Part shown: positions 52,108 to 61,405 of the stretch, in pieces
How the letters are laid out: every line of letters begins with the position of its first letter
How positions within the stretch are numbered: position 1 is the stretch's first letter
Assembly: GCA_026003835.1 (NCBI GenBank)
Contig: BPHZ01000003.1
Span: 186,001 to 250,000, forward strand
Length of the DNA stretch: 64,000 nucleotides
Source of the DNA: Herpetosiphonaceae bacterium
Lineage (GTDB): Bacteria > Chloroflexota > Chloroflexia > Chloroflexales > Herpetosiphonaceae
Direction of reading: 5' to 3'
Position numbers and translations under genes: made by a program
Notes under the pieces: generated by a model
The model's database searches: none
Told to the model about the DNA's origin: nothing
Seen by the model: only the letters and a program-made list of their open reading frames with translations

Positions 52108-53430
52108 TTATCTCAGCGGCTGGGTTGGAAGGGGCCGCTGTGGGCCAGGGTCCGGCTTACGAGCTGCCGAAGGCACCAGCTCCTCAAGGATGGCCTTGAA
52201 GCGGTTGAACTTGTGCTCCCAAGTCAGCTCGCGCCTGACCTTCTCGCGGCCTGCCGCTCCCATGCGGCGGGCAAGCTGTGGGTTGTCGATGAGCAGGGCG
52301 ATGCGAGCGGCCAGCGCTGCTGTATCGCCAAAGGGGATCAGGTAGCCGTTTTCGCCATCGTCGATCACATCCGGGACGCCTCCGGCGTAAGCTCCGATGA
52401 CCGGCAGCTCGTAGCACCAGGCCTCAAGATAGACGATGCCAAAGGTGTCGGTTCGTGAGGGCATGGCGAAGACGTTGGCTGCCGCGAGGGCGTCGAGCTT
52501 CTGCTGATGGCTGGCGCCCAGGATCAACCGGCAGCGCCGCTGCTCCTCGGAGGCGAGGCCGGCGTAGAGCTGATCGAAGTGGGCCATGGTGCTGGAGCCA
52601 AGGAAGACCAGGGCCAGGTCATGGCCGCTGCGCCAGAGCTGCCGCGCCGCTTCCAGCAGGTGGACCGCGCCCTTGTCATAGGCCGCTGTGCCAATGAAGA
52701 GCACCACCGGCGTAGCGCCAAGCTCCTGCTCGCGCCGGAAGCGGGCGCCATCGCCGCCCTCCAGAGCCGTCATATCGACCCCCGCCCCTACCCGGCGCAG
52801 GCGATCCTCGGGGATGCCGCGCTGAAGGAGCGCTTCCTCTTCGATGCTCGTCTGGACGATGACCCGTGCGCTGTGGCGCATCAGCTGCAGATGGTGCCGC
52901 ATCGTATAGTAGCGTATAATCTGTCTGCTGCCGGGTTCGCCGGTGTGGATAAAGGGCGTGATGACGTGCGGGATGCCATGCCGCCTGGCGAAGTCTGCCG
53001 CTGGCAGGATGGTAAAGTCAAGGGTGATGTTGGTGGTGCTGACGAGGTCAAAGATCTCATCAGTGGTGCGCAGATAGCGCTCAAGGGCAGGGACGCGTGG
53101 AGTGAGCAAGGCCATGCGCCGCAGCAGCGGCGCCGTGCCGGGAATGCGCCCAAGCTCGACCATCGCCCGGCGCAGGATTGGGTAAAGGATCGGCGGGCCA
53201 TGCAGACGGCGGACGGCAAAGCGCCGCACCTGGACGCCATTGATGATCTCATCGCCGCGATCGATGCGCCGCCGTCCCGACGCCCAGAAATGTTCGAGAT
53301 CCCAGGCGTCGGTCGTCAGTACCGTAACCTTGTGCCCCTCCGCCGCGAGACGCTCGCAAATGGTCTGGAAGTAGAGTTCCGAGCCGCCGACGTAGGGGGC
53401 GTAGCGCTGGATGACCTGCAAGATTCGCAT
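52108..53430 (-). CDS. Glycosyltransferase family 4 protein
   Basis: 440 residues, GT-B fold. N-terminal MRILQVIQRYAPYVGGSELY (glycine-rich acceptor loop); C-terminal PVVLFIGTAAYDKGAVHLLE, then MPSRTDTFGIVYLEAWCYEL with the E-x7-E donor site and GGVPDVIDDGENGYLIPFGD. Unrelated in detail to the other GT4 at 21640. Possibly polysaccharide or glycolipid assembly. The -10 box lies only seven bases upstream of the ATG, suggesting a leaderless mRNA. Confidence 0.9.
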   Translation of the reverse strand: MRILQVIQRYAPYVGGSELYFQTICERLAAEGHKVTVLTTDAWDLEHFWASGRRRIDRGDEIINGVQVRRFAVRRLHGPPILYPILRRAMVELGRIPGTAPLLRRMALLTPRVPALERYLRTTDEIFDLVSTTNITLDFTILPAADFARRHGIPHVITPFIHTGEPGSRQIIRYYTMRHHLQLMRHSARVIVQTSIEEEALLQRGIPEDRLRRVGAGVDMTALEGGDGARFRREQELGATPVVLFIGTAAYDKGAVHLLEAARQLWRSGHDLALVFLGSSTMAHFDQLYAGLASEEQRRCRLILGASHQQKLDALAAANVFAMPSRTDTFGIVYLEAWCYELPVIGAYAGGVPDVIDDGENGYLIPFGDTAALAARIALLIDNPQLARRMGAAGREKVRRELTWEHKFNRFKAILEELVPSAARKPDPGPQRPLPTQPLR

Positions 53431-53437
53431 GGTGGGT

Positions 53438-53443
53438 ATTATA
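53438..53443 (-). promoter_or_regulatory. -10 element of the glycosyltransferase promoter
   Basis: On the - strand TATAAT, seven bases before the start codon at 53430. No consensus -35 is seen. Confidence 0.45.
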
Positions 53444-53527
53444 CAGGCAATTGAGCCAAGGCTCGCAGTCTGCCTGCTTGAGCCGTACCTGCCCGGATTC
53501 TCCCTGTATCCGCCGCCTGCATGCCTT

Positions 53528-53557
53528 TTGACAACCTCATCGGCTTCGTGCTAGAAT
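53528..53557 (+). promoter_or_regulatory. Promoter for the MerR-like gene and probably the hem operon
   Basis: TTGACA (53528-53533), 18-bp spacer, TAGAAT (53552-53557). No other promoter of this quality is seen before hemA. Confidence 0.75.
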
Positions 53558-53614
53558 GTACAAAGCTACAAGTTTTTATATAATTCTTCAGCTTTCTTTA
53601 AGATAAGGTGGCGA

Positions 53615-54259
53615 ATGGCTCAATTTCGGGCTGAAGAGTGGCTCTCACTACGCGAGGCCAGCGAGCTGTTGGGAGTGCATCCGGCGACGCTCCGGGAGTG
53701 GAGCGACACGGGGAAGCTGCATGCCTTTCGCACGCCGGGCGGCCACCGCCGCTTTCCACGCAGCGAGATCGAGCGTTTCCTGGCCGCCTCGCAGGGCTCA
53801 GTTCCACAGCCCGCAACTATGGTTCGCGCCGCGCTGGCGCATACCCGGGCAGAGATCGCGACGGCGATCAGAGCCCAACCGTGGGCCGGCAGTTTCGATG
53901 ATGCCGAGCGCGAGCGAAAGCGGCGCACTGGCCGCCAGCTGATGGGCTTGATGGTCCAGTACATGAGCCGCCGCCGCCCTGAGGCCTCGCTGCTGGAGGA
54001 GGCGTGCGAGTTGGGGCGGGAGTATGGCCGGGATATGGCTGGCGCCGGCCATTCGCTCATCGATGCCACACTTGCCTTTATGTTCTTTCGCGACTCCGTG
54101 CTGGAGAGCATCTTCCAGCTGCCGAATACCAATGGCCTCGACAGAGAGGAGAGCATCGAGATGTTCGGAAGGCTGAGCCAGTTTATGAATCAGGTGCTGC
54201 GCGCAATGATGGAGGCGCACCAGGCAGTGCTCGCCGAGGAAAAGGAGCGAGTGCGATGA
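53615..54259 (+). CDS. MerR/excisionase-type HTH protein with a helical sensor-like domain
   Basis: 214 residues. The N-terminal winged HTH reads LREASELLGVHPATLREWSD then KLHAFRTPGGHRRFPRSEIE, a MerR/HTH_17 pattern. The remaining 130 residues are helical (LMVQYMSRRRPEASLLEEAC, DATLAFMFFRDSVLESIF), reminiscent of domains in Chloroflexi regulators but without a recognised ligand site. The stop lies 88 bases before hemA. It may regulate the heme operon; that is inference from position. Confidence 0.8.
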   Translation: MAQFRAEEWLSLREASELLGVHPATLREWSDTGKLHAFRTPGGHRRFPRSEIERFLAASQGSVPQPATMVRAALAHTRAEIATAIRAQPWAGSFDDAERERKRRTGRQLMGLMVQYMSRRRPEASLLEEACELGREYGRDMAGAGHSLIDATLAFMFFRDSVLESIFQLPNTNGLDREESIEMFGRLSQFMNQVLRAMMEAHQAVLAEEKERVR

Positions 54260-54347
54260 CCCTCATTCCTCGCGATCCTCGTCTCTGCAACCTGTGTCCG
54301 TTGCTTCTCTGCGGATGCGCCTGCGGCGCTTCAGGCAAGTGATACCC

Positions 54348-55628
54348 ATGGCTATCGTTGTTGTTGGTCTTGATCACCATACCGCTCCGGTGGAGGTGCG
54401 CGAGCGCCTCGATTTTCGGCCCTCGGAGATCGAATCGGCTCTCCATACGCTCAGGCGAGCCGGCCTGCAGGAAGCGGCCATCCTCTCAACCTGCAACCGG
54501 GTGGAGATTTTCGGCGGCGGCGATGATGCTGCGGCCATGGCCGCAACCATTGTCGATTTTCTCGCCGGGTATCACGTCCTGCGCCGCGAAGAGTTCGAGC
54601 CCTACCTGTACTGCTACCAGGATGCGGCGGCGGTACGCCATCTCTGCGCTACTGCCGCAGGGATCGAGTCGTTGATCATCGGCGAGGCGCAGATCCAGGG
54701 TCAGGTGCGCGGCGCGGCGCTGCAGGCCCAGCAGGCCGGTACGGCCGGCCCGCTGCTGAATGCGCTTTTTCGCACGGCGCTGGTTACCGGCAAACGCGCC
54801 CGCACGGAGACGGCTATCGGTAGAAGCGCTGTCTCTGTGAGTCACGCCGGAGTCGAGCTCGCCAGGCGGCTCCTCGGCGACCTGCGGGCGGTGCATGTGC
54901 TGTTGGTCGGCAGCGGCAAGATGAGCGAGCTTGCCGCCCGTAATCTGCTCGATAACGGCGCCCGTGCTGTCTCGCTGGTAAACCGAAGCCTGGAGCGGGC
55001 ACAGGCGCTTGCCGCCGCATGGGGTGGGCAGGCGCTGCCTTTTGATCAACTGCCATCCACCCTCATCGCCGCCGATGTGGTCATCTCGTCGACAGCCGCG
55101 CCCCACGCGGTCATCTCTGCCGAGGAGGTGCGCCGGGCGATGGAGGCCAGACCTGAGCGACCGTTGATCATGATCGATCTCGCTGTGCCGCGCGATATCG
55201 ATCCGGATGCAGCAGCTATTCCCGGCGTTTACCTCTATAACATCGACGATCTGGAGCAGGTTGTGATGACAAATCTGGAACGCCGCGCCGCGGAACTACA
55301 GGCGGTGGAGGCCATTGTTGAAGAGGAGGCGGCGGCGTTCGAGGCCTGGCTGGCCTCCCGCGCTGTCTCGCCGACGCTGGAAGATCTGCGCAACCGCGCC
55401 GATGCCATCCGGCGAGCTGAGCTTCAGAAGGCGCTACGCCGGCTTGGCCCCATCTCCGAGCGCGAACAGCGTATCATCGAGGCATTCTCTATCGGTATGG
55501 TCAATAAGTTGCTGCACGAGCCGACGATGCGCCTGCGCCACCAGGCTGCGGAAGGCAATGGAACCGAGTACGCCGAAGCGCTGCGCTATCTCTTTGGGCT
55601 TGACAGTAGAGACTGGAACGAAACGTGA
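54348..55628 (+). CDS. hemA: Glutamyl-tRNA reductase
   Basis: First step of the C5 tetrapyrrole pathway: reduces Glu-tRNA to glutamate-1-semialdehyde with NADPH. 426 residues. Catalytic Cys49 lies in AILSTCNRVEIFGG; GIESLIIGEAQIQGQVR and VLLVGSGKMSELAARNL (NADPH site) are canonical, with a C-terminal dimerisation helix region. ATG 54348 chosen to give the family start MAIVVVGLDHHTAPVEVRER. GTGA overlap with hemC. Confidence 0.96.
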   Translation: MAIVVVGLDHHTAPVEVRERLDFRPSEIESALHTLRRAGLQEAAILSTCNRVEIFGGGDDAAAMAATIVDFLAGYHVLRREEFEPYLYCYQDAAAVRHLCATAAGIESLIIGEAQIQGQVRGAALQAQQAGTAGPLLNALFRTALVTGKRARTETAIGRSAVSVSHAGVELARRLLGDLRAVHVLLVGSGKMSELAARNLLDNGARAVSLVNRSLERAQALAAAWGGQALPFDQLPSTLIAADVVISSTAAPHAVISAEEVRRAMEARPERPLIMIDLAVPRDIDPDAAAIPGVYLYNIDDLEQVVMTNLERRAAELQAVEAIVEEEAAAFEAWLASRAVSPTLEDLRNRADAIRRAELQKALRRLGPISEREQRIIEAFSIGMVNKLLHEPTMRLRHQAAEGNGTEYAEALRYLFGLDSRDWNET

Positions 55629-56575
55629 GCGATCGCTTGATTATTGGGACGCGGGGCAGTAAGCTAGCCCTGGCGCAGGCTGAGAGCGTGCGGCACATGC
55701 TGCTGGAGCTTCATCCTGAGCTGGAGGTAGAGCTGCAGATCATCAAGACGAAGGGTGATGTGCTCATCGACCGCCCGCTATCGGCTATTGGCGATAAAGG
55801 CCTGTTTGTCAAAGAGATCGAGGCCGCGCTGCTTGCGGGCCAGGTTGATCTCGCCGTCCATTCTTGCAAAGACCTGCCTTCGATGGATCCACCTGGACTC
55901 GTGCTTGCTGCTTTTCCCCGCCGGGCCGATCCACGTGATGCATTGATCGCTCGCAGCGCGCGATCGTTGGCGGATCTGCCCCTCGGCGCCCGCGTGGGCA
56001 CTTCAAGCCTGCGCCGCGCCTGCCAGCTGCGTGCCTTCCGCCCCGATTTGGTGGTTGATATGCTGCGCGGCAATGTCGACACGCGCCTGCGCAAGCTTCA
56101 GGAGGATGGGTACGATGCGATTGTGCTGGCGGTGGCGGGACTGCAGCGGCTGGGGCTGGAGCGTGTGATCAGTGAGGTACTTGACCCTTCGGTTATGCTC
56201 CCCGCCGTCGCGCAGGGCGCTCTTGCCGTCCAATGCCGTGCCGGCGATGAGCGCACGATACGGTTGCTGGCCCCGCTCGATCATTTCCCGACGCGCTGCG
56301 CGGTGCTGGCGGAACGTGCTCTGCTGCGCCGGCTGGAGGGCGGCTGCCAGGTGCCGATTGGCGCTTATGCCACCCTCGATGAGGACGCCGAGCAGCTGGT
56401 GCTGCGCGGGATGCTTGGTACGCCCGATGGGCGGATGCTGGTGCAGGGCCGGCGCATTGGGCCGCCGGCTGCCGCCGAGGCGCTAGGGACTGAGCTTGCC
56501 GAGGAGCTGCTGCTGCGCGGTGGACGAGAGATTCTCGCCATGGTTGCGGCAAAGCAGGCCACGGCGCAGGAGTAG
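55625..56575 (+). CDS. hemC: Porphobilinogen deaminase (hydroxymethylbilane synthase)
   Basis: Polymerises four porphobilinogens. 316 residues. IIGTRGSKLALAQAESV, KTKGDVLIDRPL, VDLAVHSCKDLP, GTSSLRRACQLRAFRPDL (Arg-rich substrate site), RGNVDTRLRKL and RRLEGGCQVPIGAYA, whose Cys anchors the dipyrromethane cofactor. GTG start overlapping the hemA stop. Confidence 0.96.
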   Translation: MSDRLIIGTRGSKLALAQAESVRHMLLELHPELEVELQIIKTKGDVLIDRPLSAIGDKGLFVKEIEAALLAGQVDLAVHSCKDLPSMDPPGLVLAAFPRRADPRDALIARSARSLADLPLGARVGTSSLRRACQLRAFRPDLVVDMLRGNVDTRLRKLQEDGYDAIVLAVAGLQRLGLERVISEVLDPSVMLPAVAQGALAVQCRAGDERTIRLLAPLDHFPTRCAVLAERALLRRLEGGCQVPIGAYATLDEDAEQLVLRGMLGTPDGRMLVQGRRIGPPAAAEALGTELAEELLLRGGREILAMVAAKQATAQE

Positions 56576-56588
56576 GGGATGGGCGCAG

Positions 56589-57392
56589 ATGGAACGAGAT
56601 AGCCGGCAGATGTTGCGAGGGCGCCGGGTGGTGGTGACGCGGGCGCGAGAGCAGGCCGGACCGCTCTCGCAGCGATTGCGAGCGTTCGGCGCTATCCCTG
56701 TGGAGTTTCCCGTCATCGCGTTTGAGCCCCCTGAACCCGGCGGCGACCTCGATCGTGCTCTGTCGAACCTGCAGCGCTACGATTGGATCATGTTTACGAG
56801 CGCGAACGGCGTACACTTTGTGGTCGAGCGGATGCGGGCGCTGGGATTGAAGCCGGAGGCACTGATGGAGTTGCGCATCGGCGCGATTGGGCCGGCTACC
56901 GCTGCCAGGCTGGAGCGCTACGGCCTGCGCTCGGATTTCGTGCCGAGTGAGTTTGTCGCCGAGGCGGTTGTGGAGCAGATTGGGGACGTTGCAGGCCGCC
57001 GCGTCCTGCTGCCGCGCGCCGATATTGCCCGTGAAGCCTTGCCCGAGGGCCTGCGGAGGCGCGGCGCCGACGTGGAGCAGGTTGTGGCTTATAGGACGGT
57101 GGCGGGCCGCCCGGACGAAAACTTGGCGCCGCTGCTGCGTGAGCGCCGGATCGACGCCGTTACGTTTACGTCGTCGTCGACGGTGCGCAACTTCTTTACT
57201 GTACTTGAGCAGATGGGCCTCGCTCGTGAAGAGACGCTCAGGCTGCTCGACGGCGTGATCGTCGCAGCCATTGGCCCGATTACTGCGCGTACCGCCCGCG
57301 ATCTGGGCCTGCGCATCTCGATTGAAGCCGAACAGTACACTACTGATGGGCTGGTTGAGGCGCTGGTCGAGGTGCTTGGCCCGGGTGAATGA
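56589..57392 (+). CDS. hemD: Uroporphyrinogen-III synthase
   Basis: Cyclises hydroxymethylbilane to uroporphyrinogen III. About 267 residues; this family is poorly conserved. [69 protein letters not shown] and [16 protein letters not shown] are typical. ATG 56589 chosen after hemC's stop; a longer frame runs back into hemC. Confidence 0.92.
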   Translation: MERDSRQMLRGRRVVVTRAREQAGPLSQRLRAFGAIPVEFPVIAFEPPEPGGDLDRALSNLQRYDWIMFTSANGVHFVVERMRALGLKPEALMELRIGAIGPATAARLERYGLRSDFVPSEFVAEAVVEQIGDVAGRRVLLPRADIAREALPEGLRRRGADVEQVVAYRTVAGRPDENLAPLLRERRIDAVTFTSSSTVRNFFTVLEQMGLAREETLRLLDGVIVAAIGPITARTARDLGLRISIEAEQYTTDGLVEALVEVLGPGE

Positions 57393-57417
57393 GATTGTAG
57401 AGCTAGAAAGGTTATGT

Positions 57418-58410
57418 ATGGCTGGCTTTCCTTCGCTTCGGCCGCGGCGCCTGCGCCGTACGCCTGCGCTGCGGCGTATGGTCCGCGAGACGACGCTGGC
57501 GGCTGATGATCTCATCTATCCGATCTTTGTGCGGCACGGCAAGGGCCTGCGTAACCCAATTGGTTCGATGCCCGGCCAGCACCAGTGGTCGGTCGATATG
57601 CTGCCCAACCTGGCGGAGGAGGTTGCCGCATTGGGTATCCCAGCAGTGATTCTCTTTGGCCTGCCGGCTAGCAAAGATGCGCAGGGCAGCGAGAATTTCG
57701 CCGAGGATGGCATTGTTCAGCAGGCTATCCGCATGATCAAAGAGCACGTACCGGAGCTGCTGGTGATAACCGATGTCTGTATGTGCGAGTACACCGACCA
57801 CGGCCACTGTGGGATCGTCGATGAGCGCGGCTATGTCGTCAACGACGCCACGCTGGAAATCTTGCAGATGGTGGTCGCGTCGCACGCCGCTGCAGGCGCC
57901 GATATTGTCGCGCCCAGCGGGATGATCGACGGCGCTGTGGCAGCGATCCGCGAGGAGTTGGACCGTATCGGCGCGCAGCATGTGGCAATTATGGCCTATG
58001 CGGCTAAGTTTGCCTCCTCGTTCTACGGCCCTTTCCGCGAGGCTGCTGACTCGCCGCCGCAGTTCGGCGATCGCACCCAGTACCAGATGGACCCCGCCAA
58101 TGCGCGCGAGGCGCTGCTGGAGGTAGCCCTGGATATCGAGGAGGGCGCGGATATTGTGATGGTCAAGCCTGCGCTGCCCTACCTGGATATTGTCGCGAAG
58201 GTGCGCGAGCGCTTTGATCGACCCGTGGCCGCCTACCATGTCTCAGGCGAGTATGCAATGATTAAAGCCGCCGCGCAGCATGGCTGGATCGACGAGCGGC
58301 GCGTGGCGCTGGAGAGCCTGACCGCTATCAAGCGCGCGGGCGCCGATCTCATTCTGACCTACTATGCGCTGGACGCGGCTCGCTGGCTGCGGGATGGCGC
58401 ATGGCAATGA
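57418..58410 (+). CDS. hemB: Delta-aminolevulinic acid dehydratase (porphobilinogen synthase)
   Basis: Condenses two ALA to porphobilinogen. 330 residues. Zinc-type: Cys121, Cys123 and Cys131 in [13 protein letters not shown]. Schiff-base lysines Lys197 ([15 protein letters not shown]) and Lys250 ([12 protein letters not shown]). The hem gene order A-C-D-B is maintained. ATG 57418 has GAAAGG upstream. Confidence 0.97.
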   Translation: MAGFPSLRPRRLRRTPALRRMVRETTLAADDLIYPIFVRHGKGLRNPIGSMPGQHQWSVDMLPNLAEEVAALGIPAVILFGLPASKDAQGSENFAEDGIVQQAIRMIKEHVPELLVITDVCMCEYTDHGHCGIVDERGYVVNDATLEILQMVVASHAAAGADIVAPSGMIDGAVAAIREELDRIGAQHVAIMAYAAKFASSFYGPFREAADSPPQFGDRTQYQMDPANAREALLEVALDIEEGADIVMVKPALPYLDIVAKVRERFDRPVAAYHVSGEYAMIKAAAQHGWIDERRVALESLTAIKRAGADLILTYYALDAARWLRDGAWQ

Positions 58411-58501
58411 TGACCGTTAAGGTGTGTCAGCGGCTGGTGGAAGGCGCCGCATCAATCTCTCCATGCCTCTATAATGAAATTGATATGGTGAGGAGTTGAG
58501 T

Positions 58502-59617
58502 ATGCAGACTACCGGACGACGACAATTTGTAAAGTGGGTCTTTTTCAACGTTGATCCGGCCTGGCGCGGCCTACCCGCCGATGAGCGCGCCCGCGGCAAG
58601 GCTGCCTTTGCCGAGGTTATTGGGTCCTGGAGCAAGCGCATTGTGGTCAGGCCCTACACGCTTGTCGGCGTACGTGGCGACTGTGATATGATGCTGTGGC
58701 TGATTAGCGAGCGGCTGGAAGATTTCCAGGAGTTGCATACGCAGCTCTTCCGCACGCCGATGGCCCCATATCTGACGATGCCCTACTCCTATCTGGCTAT
58801 GACCAGGCGCTCGATCTACGTCGATCGCTATGCCAGCGAGGAGGAGGTGCAGCGGCGTGATATCATCGTGCCTGGACAGAGCAAATACCTGTTCGTCTAC
58901 CCCTTCGTCAAGACACGAGCCTGGTATATGCTGCCGCTGGAGGAGCGCCAGCGTATGATGGACGAGCACATCCGCCTTGGCCGCAAATATCCTGATATTC
59001 GGCTCAACACGACCTACTCCTTTGGTCTCGACGATCAGGAGTTTATCGTGGCCTTTGAAGGTGATGAGCCTGCGCGCTTCCTCGATCTGGTGATGGAGCT
59101 GCGCGAGAGCGAGGCCAGCAGCTATACGCTGCGCGATACGCCGATCTTTACCTGTATCGCTACCAGCGTCAAAGGGATGCTCGACGCCTTGGGCGGTGCC
59201 AGCGCCGAGGTTGATCTCTCCAGCGTTGCTGTTGAGGCGCAAGAGCCCGCGCTGCCGCAGAGCGGCGACCCGGCGTTTGTAGCCGCCTGTAGGCTCGACG
59301 AGATCCCTGCCGGTGGAGCCAAGCTGGTGGCAGTGCGCGGCGAGCAGCTGGCGCTCTTCAACGTTGACGGCCAGATCTATGCGCTGAGCAATCGCTGCTC
59401 CCACTCGCGCGGGCCGCTGGTTGACGGCGAGATTTGCGATGGCGCCGTTACCTGTCCCTGGCATAGCGCCCGCTTCGACCTGGCTACCGGCGCGGCGCTG
59501 GCTGCGCCGGCGCGCGGCCCTGTTCCGGCATATGAGACACGCGTTGAAGATGGCGTCATCTATGTCGGGCCTCAGAAGCTCGTACGCCAGGCGACACCCG
59601 CGGGTGGCGAGAACTGA
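58502..59617 (+). CDS. chdC: ChdC/HemQ-like coproheme decarboxylase fused to a Rieske [2Fe-2S] domain
   Basis: 371 residues. Residues 5-230 match the chlorite dismutase/HemQ fold: Tyr133 in YLFVYPFVKTRAWYMLP aligns with the catalytic Tyr of coproheme decarboxylase and His156 in RMMDEHIRLGRKYPDI with the proximal heme ligand. Residues 260-355 are a Rieske domain: Cys299-x-His301 (NRCSHSRG) and Cys318-x2-His321 (TCPWHSARF). HemQ converts coproheme III to heme b, and its place in a hem operon fits that. The Rieske part could deliver electrons. ATG 58502 follows GGAG. Alignment with Firmicutes ChdC is from memory. Confidence 0.85.
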   Translation: MQTTGRRQFVKWVFFNVDPAWRGLPADERARGKAAFAEVIGSWSKRIVVRPYTLVGVRGDCDMMLWLISERLEDFQELHTQLFRTPMAPYLTMPYSYLAMTRRSIYVDRYASEEEVQRRDIIVPGQSKYLFVYPFVKTRAWYMLPLEERQRMMDEHIRLGRKYPDIRLNTTYSFGLDDQEFIVAFEGDEPARFLDLVMELRESEASSYTLRDTPIFTCIATSVKGMLDALGGASAEVDLSSVAVEAQEPALPQSGDPAFVAACRLDEIPAGGAKLVAVRGEQLALFNVDGQIYALSNRCSHSRGPLVDGEICDGAVTCPWHSARFDLATGAALAAPARGPVPAYETRVEDGVIYVGPQKLVRQATPAGGEN

Positions 59618-59629
59618 GAGAGGGTGCCA

Positions 59630-60919
59630 ATGAATATTACGAACTCGCTTATCTCCTTTGCCGAGGCTCAAAGGCTGATGCCAGGCGGGGTTAGCAGCCC
59701 CGTCCGAGCCTTTAAGGCAGTTGGCGGCACGCCGCGCTTCATCGATCGCGGCGATGGGCCGTACATCTACGATATCGACGGGAACCGTTATATTGATTAT
59801 GTGCTCTCCTGGGGGCCGCTGATCCTGGGCCACGCCCATCCAGCTCTCGTCGCCGCGCTGACCGATCAGATCTCGCGCGGCACCTCCTTCGGGGCGCCGA
59901 CCCAGCTGGAGATTCGGCTTGCCGGCAGCATTCGCGAAGCGATGCCTTGTATTGAGATGATACGCTTCGTGAACAGCGGCACTGAGGCGACGATGAGTGC
60001 TATCAGACTTGCACGGGCCTTCACCGGCAAGAACAAGATGATCAAATTTGCAGGCTGCTACCATGGCCATGCCGATATGTTGCTGGTGGAGGCTGGATCT
60101 GGGGTGATGACGCTAGGGATGGCCGCCTCGGCGGGTGTGACTGATGGCGAGGTCGAGGATACAATTACTGTCCAGTACAACGACCTGGTCGGCGTACGCA
60201 ATGCGTTTGAGTCCTATGCTGGGCAGATTGCGGCAGTGATCGTTGAACCGGTAGCGGGTAATATGGGGCTTGTGCTGCCCTCCGAGGGCTTCCTCGACGG
60301 GCTGTGGGAGCTAACCCGCGAGCACGAGGCGCTGTTGATCTTCGACGAGGTGATGACCGGCTTCCGGGTTGCGCTGGGCGGCGCCTGCGCCGCTTATGGC
60401 ATCGCCGCCGATATCGTCTGTCTTGGCAAGGTGATCGGCGGTGGGCTTCCGGTAGGCGCCTACGGCGGCCGGAAGGATATTATGGAGCAGGTAGCGCCGC
60501 TTGGACCAGTTTACCAGGCCGGCACCCTCTCCGGCAATCCGCTGGCGATGGCCGCCGGGGTAGCAACCCTTGGAGAGCTCTCTGAGGATACCTATACATT
60601 CCTTGAGCGGCAGGGCGCCCGGCTGTTGGAGGGCCTGCGCAAGATCGGAAAGGAGTATGGTATCCCGTTACAGACGGCCCAGGCAGGCTCGATGATCGGT
60701 TTCTTCTTCAGCGATGTGCCTGTTAACGACTATACCAGCGCGCGTAAATATGCCGATACTACTCGCTACGCGCGCTTCTTCCACGCTATGCTCGATCGGG
60801 GTGTCTATCTGGCTCCGTCACAGTTCGAGGCCGGCTTCCTCTCGATCCGCCACACTGATGATGTGATCGATGCCACCCTTGAGGCAGCCCGTGGCGCAAT
60901 GCAAGAGATCGCCAGCTGA
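59630..60919 (+). CDS. hemL: Glutamate-1-semialdehyde 2,1-aminomutase
   Basis: Second step of the C5 pathway: makes 5-aminolevulinate. 429 residues, class III PLP aminotransferase fold. LMPGGVSSPVRAFKAVGGTP, SWGPLILGHAHP, FVNSGTEATMSAIRLAR, FDEVMTGFRVALGG, and Lys267 in CLGKVIGGGLPVGAYGG (PLP lysine). ATG 59630 behind AGAGAGGG. Completes hemA-hemL pairing in one operon. Confidence 0.97.
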   Translation: MNITNSLISFAEAQRLMPGGVSSPVRAFKAVGGTPRFIDRGDGPYIYDIDGNRYIDYVLSWGPLILGHAHPALVAALTDQISRGTSFGAPTQLEIRLAGSIREAMPCIEMIRFVNSGTEATMSAIRLARAFTGKNKMIKFAGCYHGHADMLLVEAGSGVMTLGMAASAGVTDGEVEDTITVQYNDLVGVRNAFESYAGQIAAVIVEPVAGNMGLVLPSEGFLDGLWELTREHEALLIFDEVMTGFRVALGGACAAYGIAADIVCLGKVIGGGLPVGAYGGRKDIMEQVAPLGPVYQAGTLSGNPLAMAAGVATLGELSEDTYTFLERQGARLLEGLRKIGKEYGIPLQTAQAGSMIGFFFSDVPVNDYTSARKYADTTRYARFFHAMLDRGVYLAPSQFEAGFLSIRHTDDVIDATLEAARGAMQEIAS

Positions 60920-60969
60920 CGCGAGACAGCCAGCAGCAGCGGGTATCTGTAGCGTCGATCTGACACGCA

Positions 60970-61022
60970 ACAAAACGGATGGAACAGACAGCCCTCGCTG
61001 CTGCCCGCTCCATCCGTTTTGT
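60970..61022. terminator. Terminator-like hairpin after hemL
   Basis: ACAAAACGGATGGA (60970-60983) pairs perfectly with TCCATCCGTTTTGT (61009-61022). T-runs are inside the stem arm, so it may work in both directions. Confidence 0.7.
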
Positions 61023-61094
61023 GTTACTGATTTCTGCGCTTACTCTTTGCCTGAGAGGATACTGGGGGCAACCCTCAGGCTCCCGGTTGAATGT

Positions 61095-61349
61095 TTACGT
61101 GGGCTCGTAGCGCACGATCAGCGAGAGATGGTCAATATCGCCGATAATGACCGGTTGGGGTTCGCGCCCGTTTGGAATCAGCGTGCCGCTTTGTCCTGGT
61201 TCCATGCGGTGGATGCATTCAGAGCTGAGAACAATCAGCCGCTGATTACCGGAGATCAGCACCGGCACCGTCATGGCGCCGATCTCTAACTGGCCGTCTT
61301 GTAACACTCGTGGTGTGTTCGGCGGTGGTACGTCGGGAATTGTCATCAT
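61095..61349 (-). CDS. Small hypothetical protein
   Basis: About 84 residues from MMTIPDVPPPNTPRV. A beta-rich pattern (LEIGAMTVPVLISGNQRLIV, PVIIGDIDHLSLIVRY) suggests a small barrel. AGGG lies six bases before ATG 61349; a GTG at 61355 is an alternative. Not recognised. It lies upstream of nothing on its own strand but downstream of the VWA gene, so may be the last gene of that unit. Confidence 0.6.
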   Translation of the reverse strand: MMTIPDVPPPNTPRVLQDGQLEIGAMTVPVLISGNQRLIVLSSECIHRMEPGQSGTLIPNGREPQPVIIGDIDHLSLIVRYEPT

Positions 61350-61405
61350 GAACACCCTATCCTACTGAGCCTGGCATGACCACAGCATGCTCATCAACAC
61401 ATAAC

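Noticed and set aside
52507..53454. 315-residue frame on the + strand
   Set aside because: Antisense to the glycosyltransferase at 52108, with no motif; the - strand gene has a full GT-B pattern.
56193..57515. 440-residue open frame on the - strand
   Set aside because: Antisense to hemC-hemD, Arg/Gln/His-rich mirror sequence, no motif.
58571..60070. 499-residue open frame on the - strand
   Set aside because: It is the mirror of ChdC-Rieske and hemL codons, has no recognisable domain, and the + strand genes are certain.
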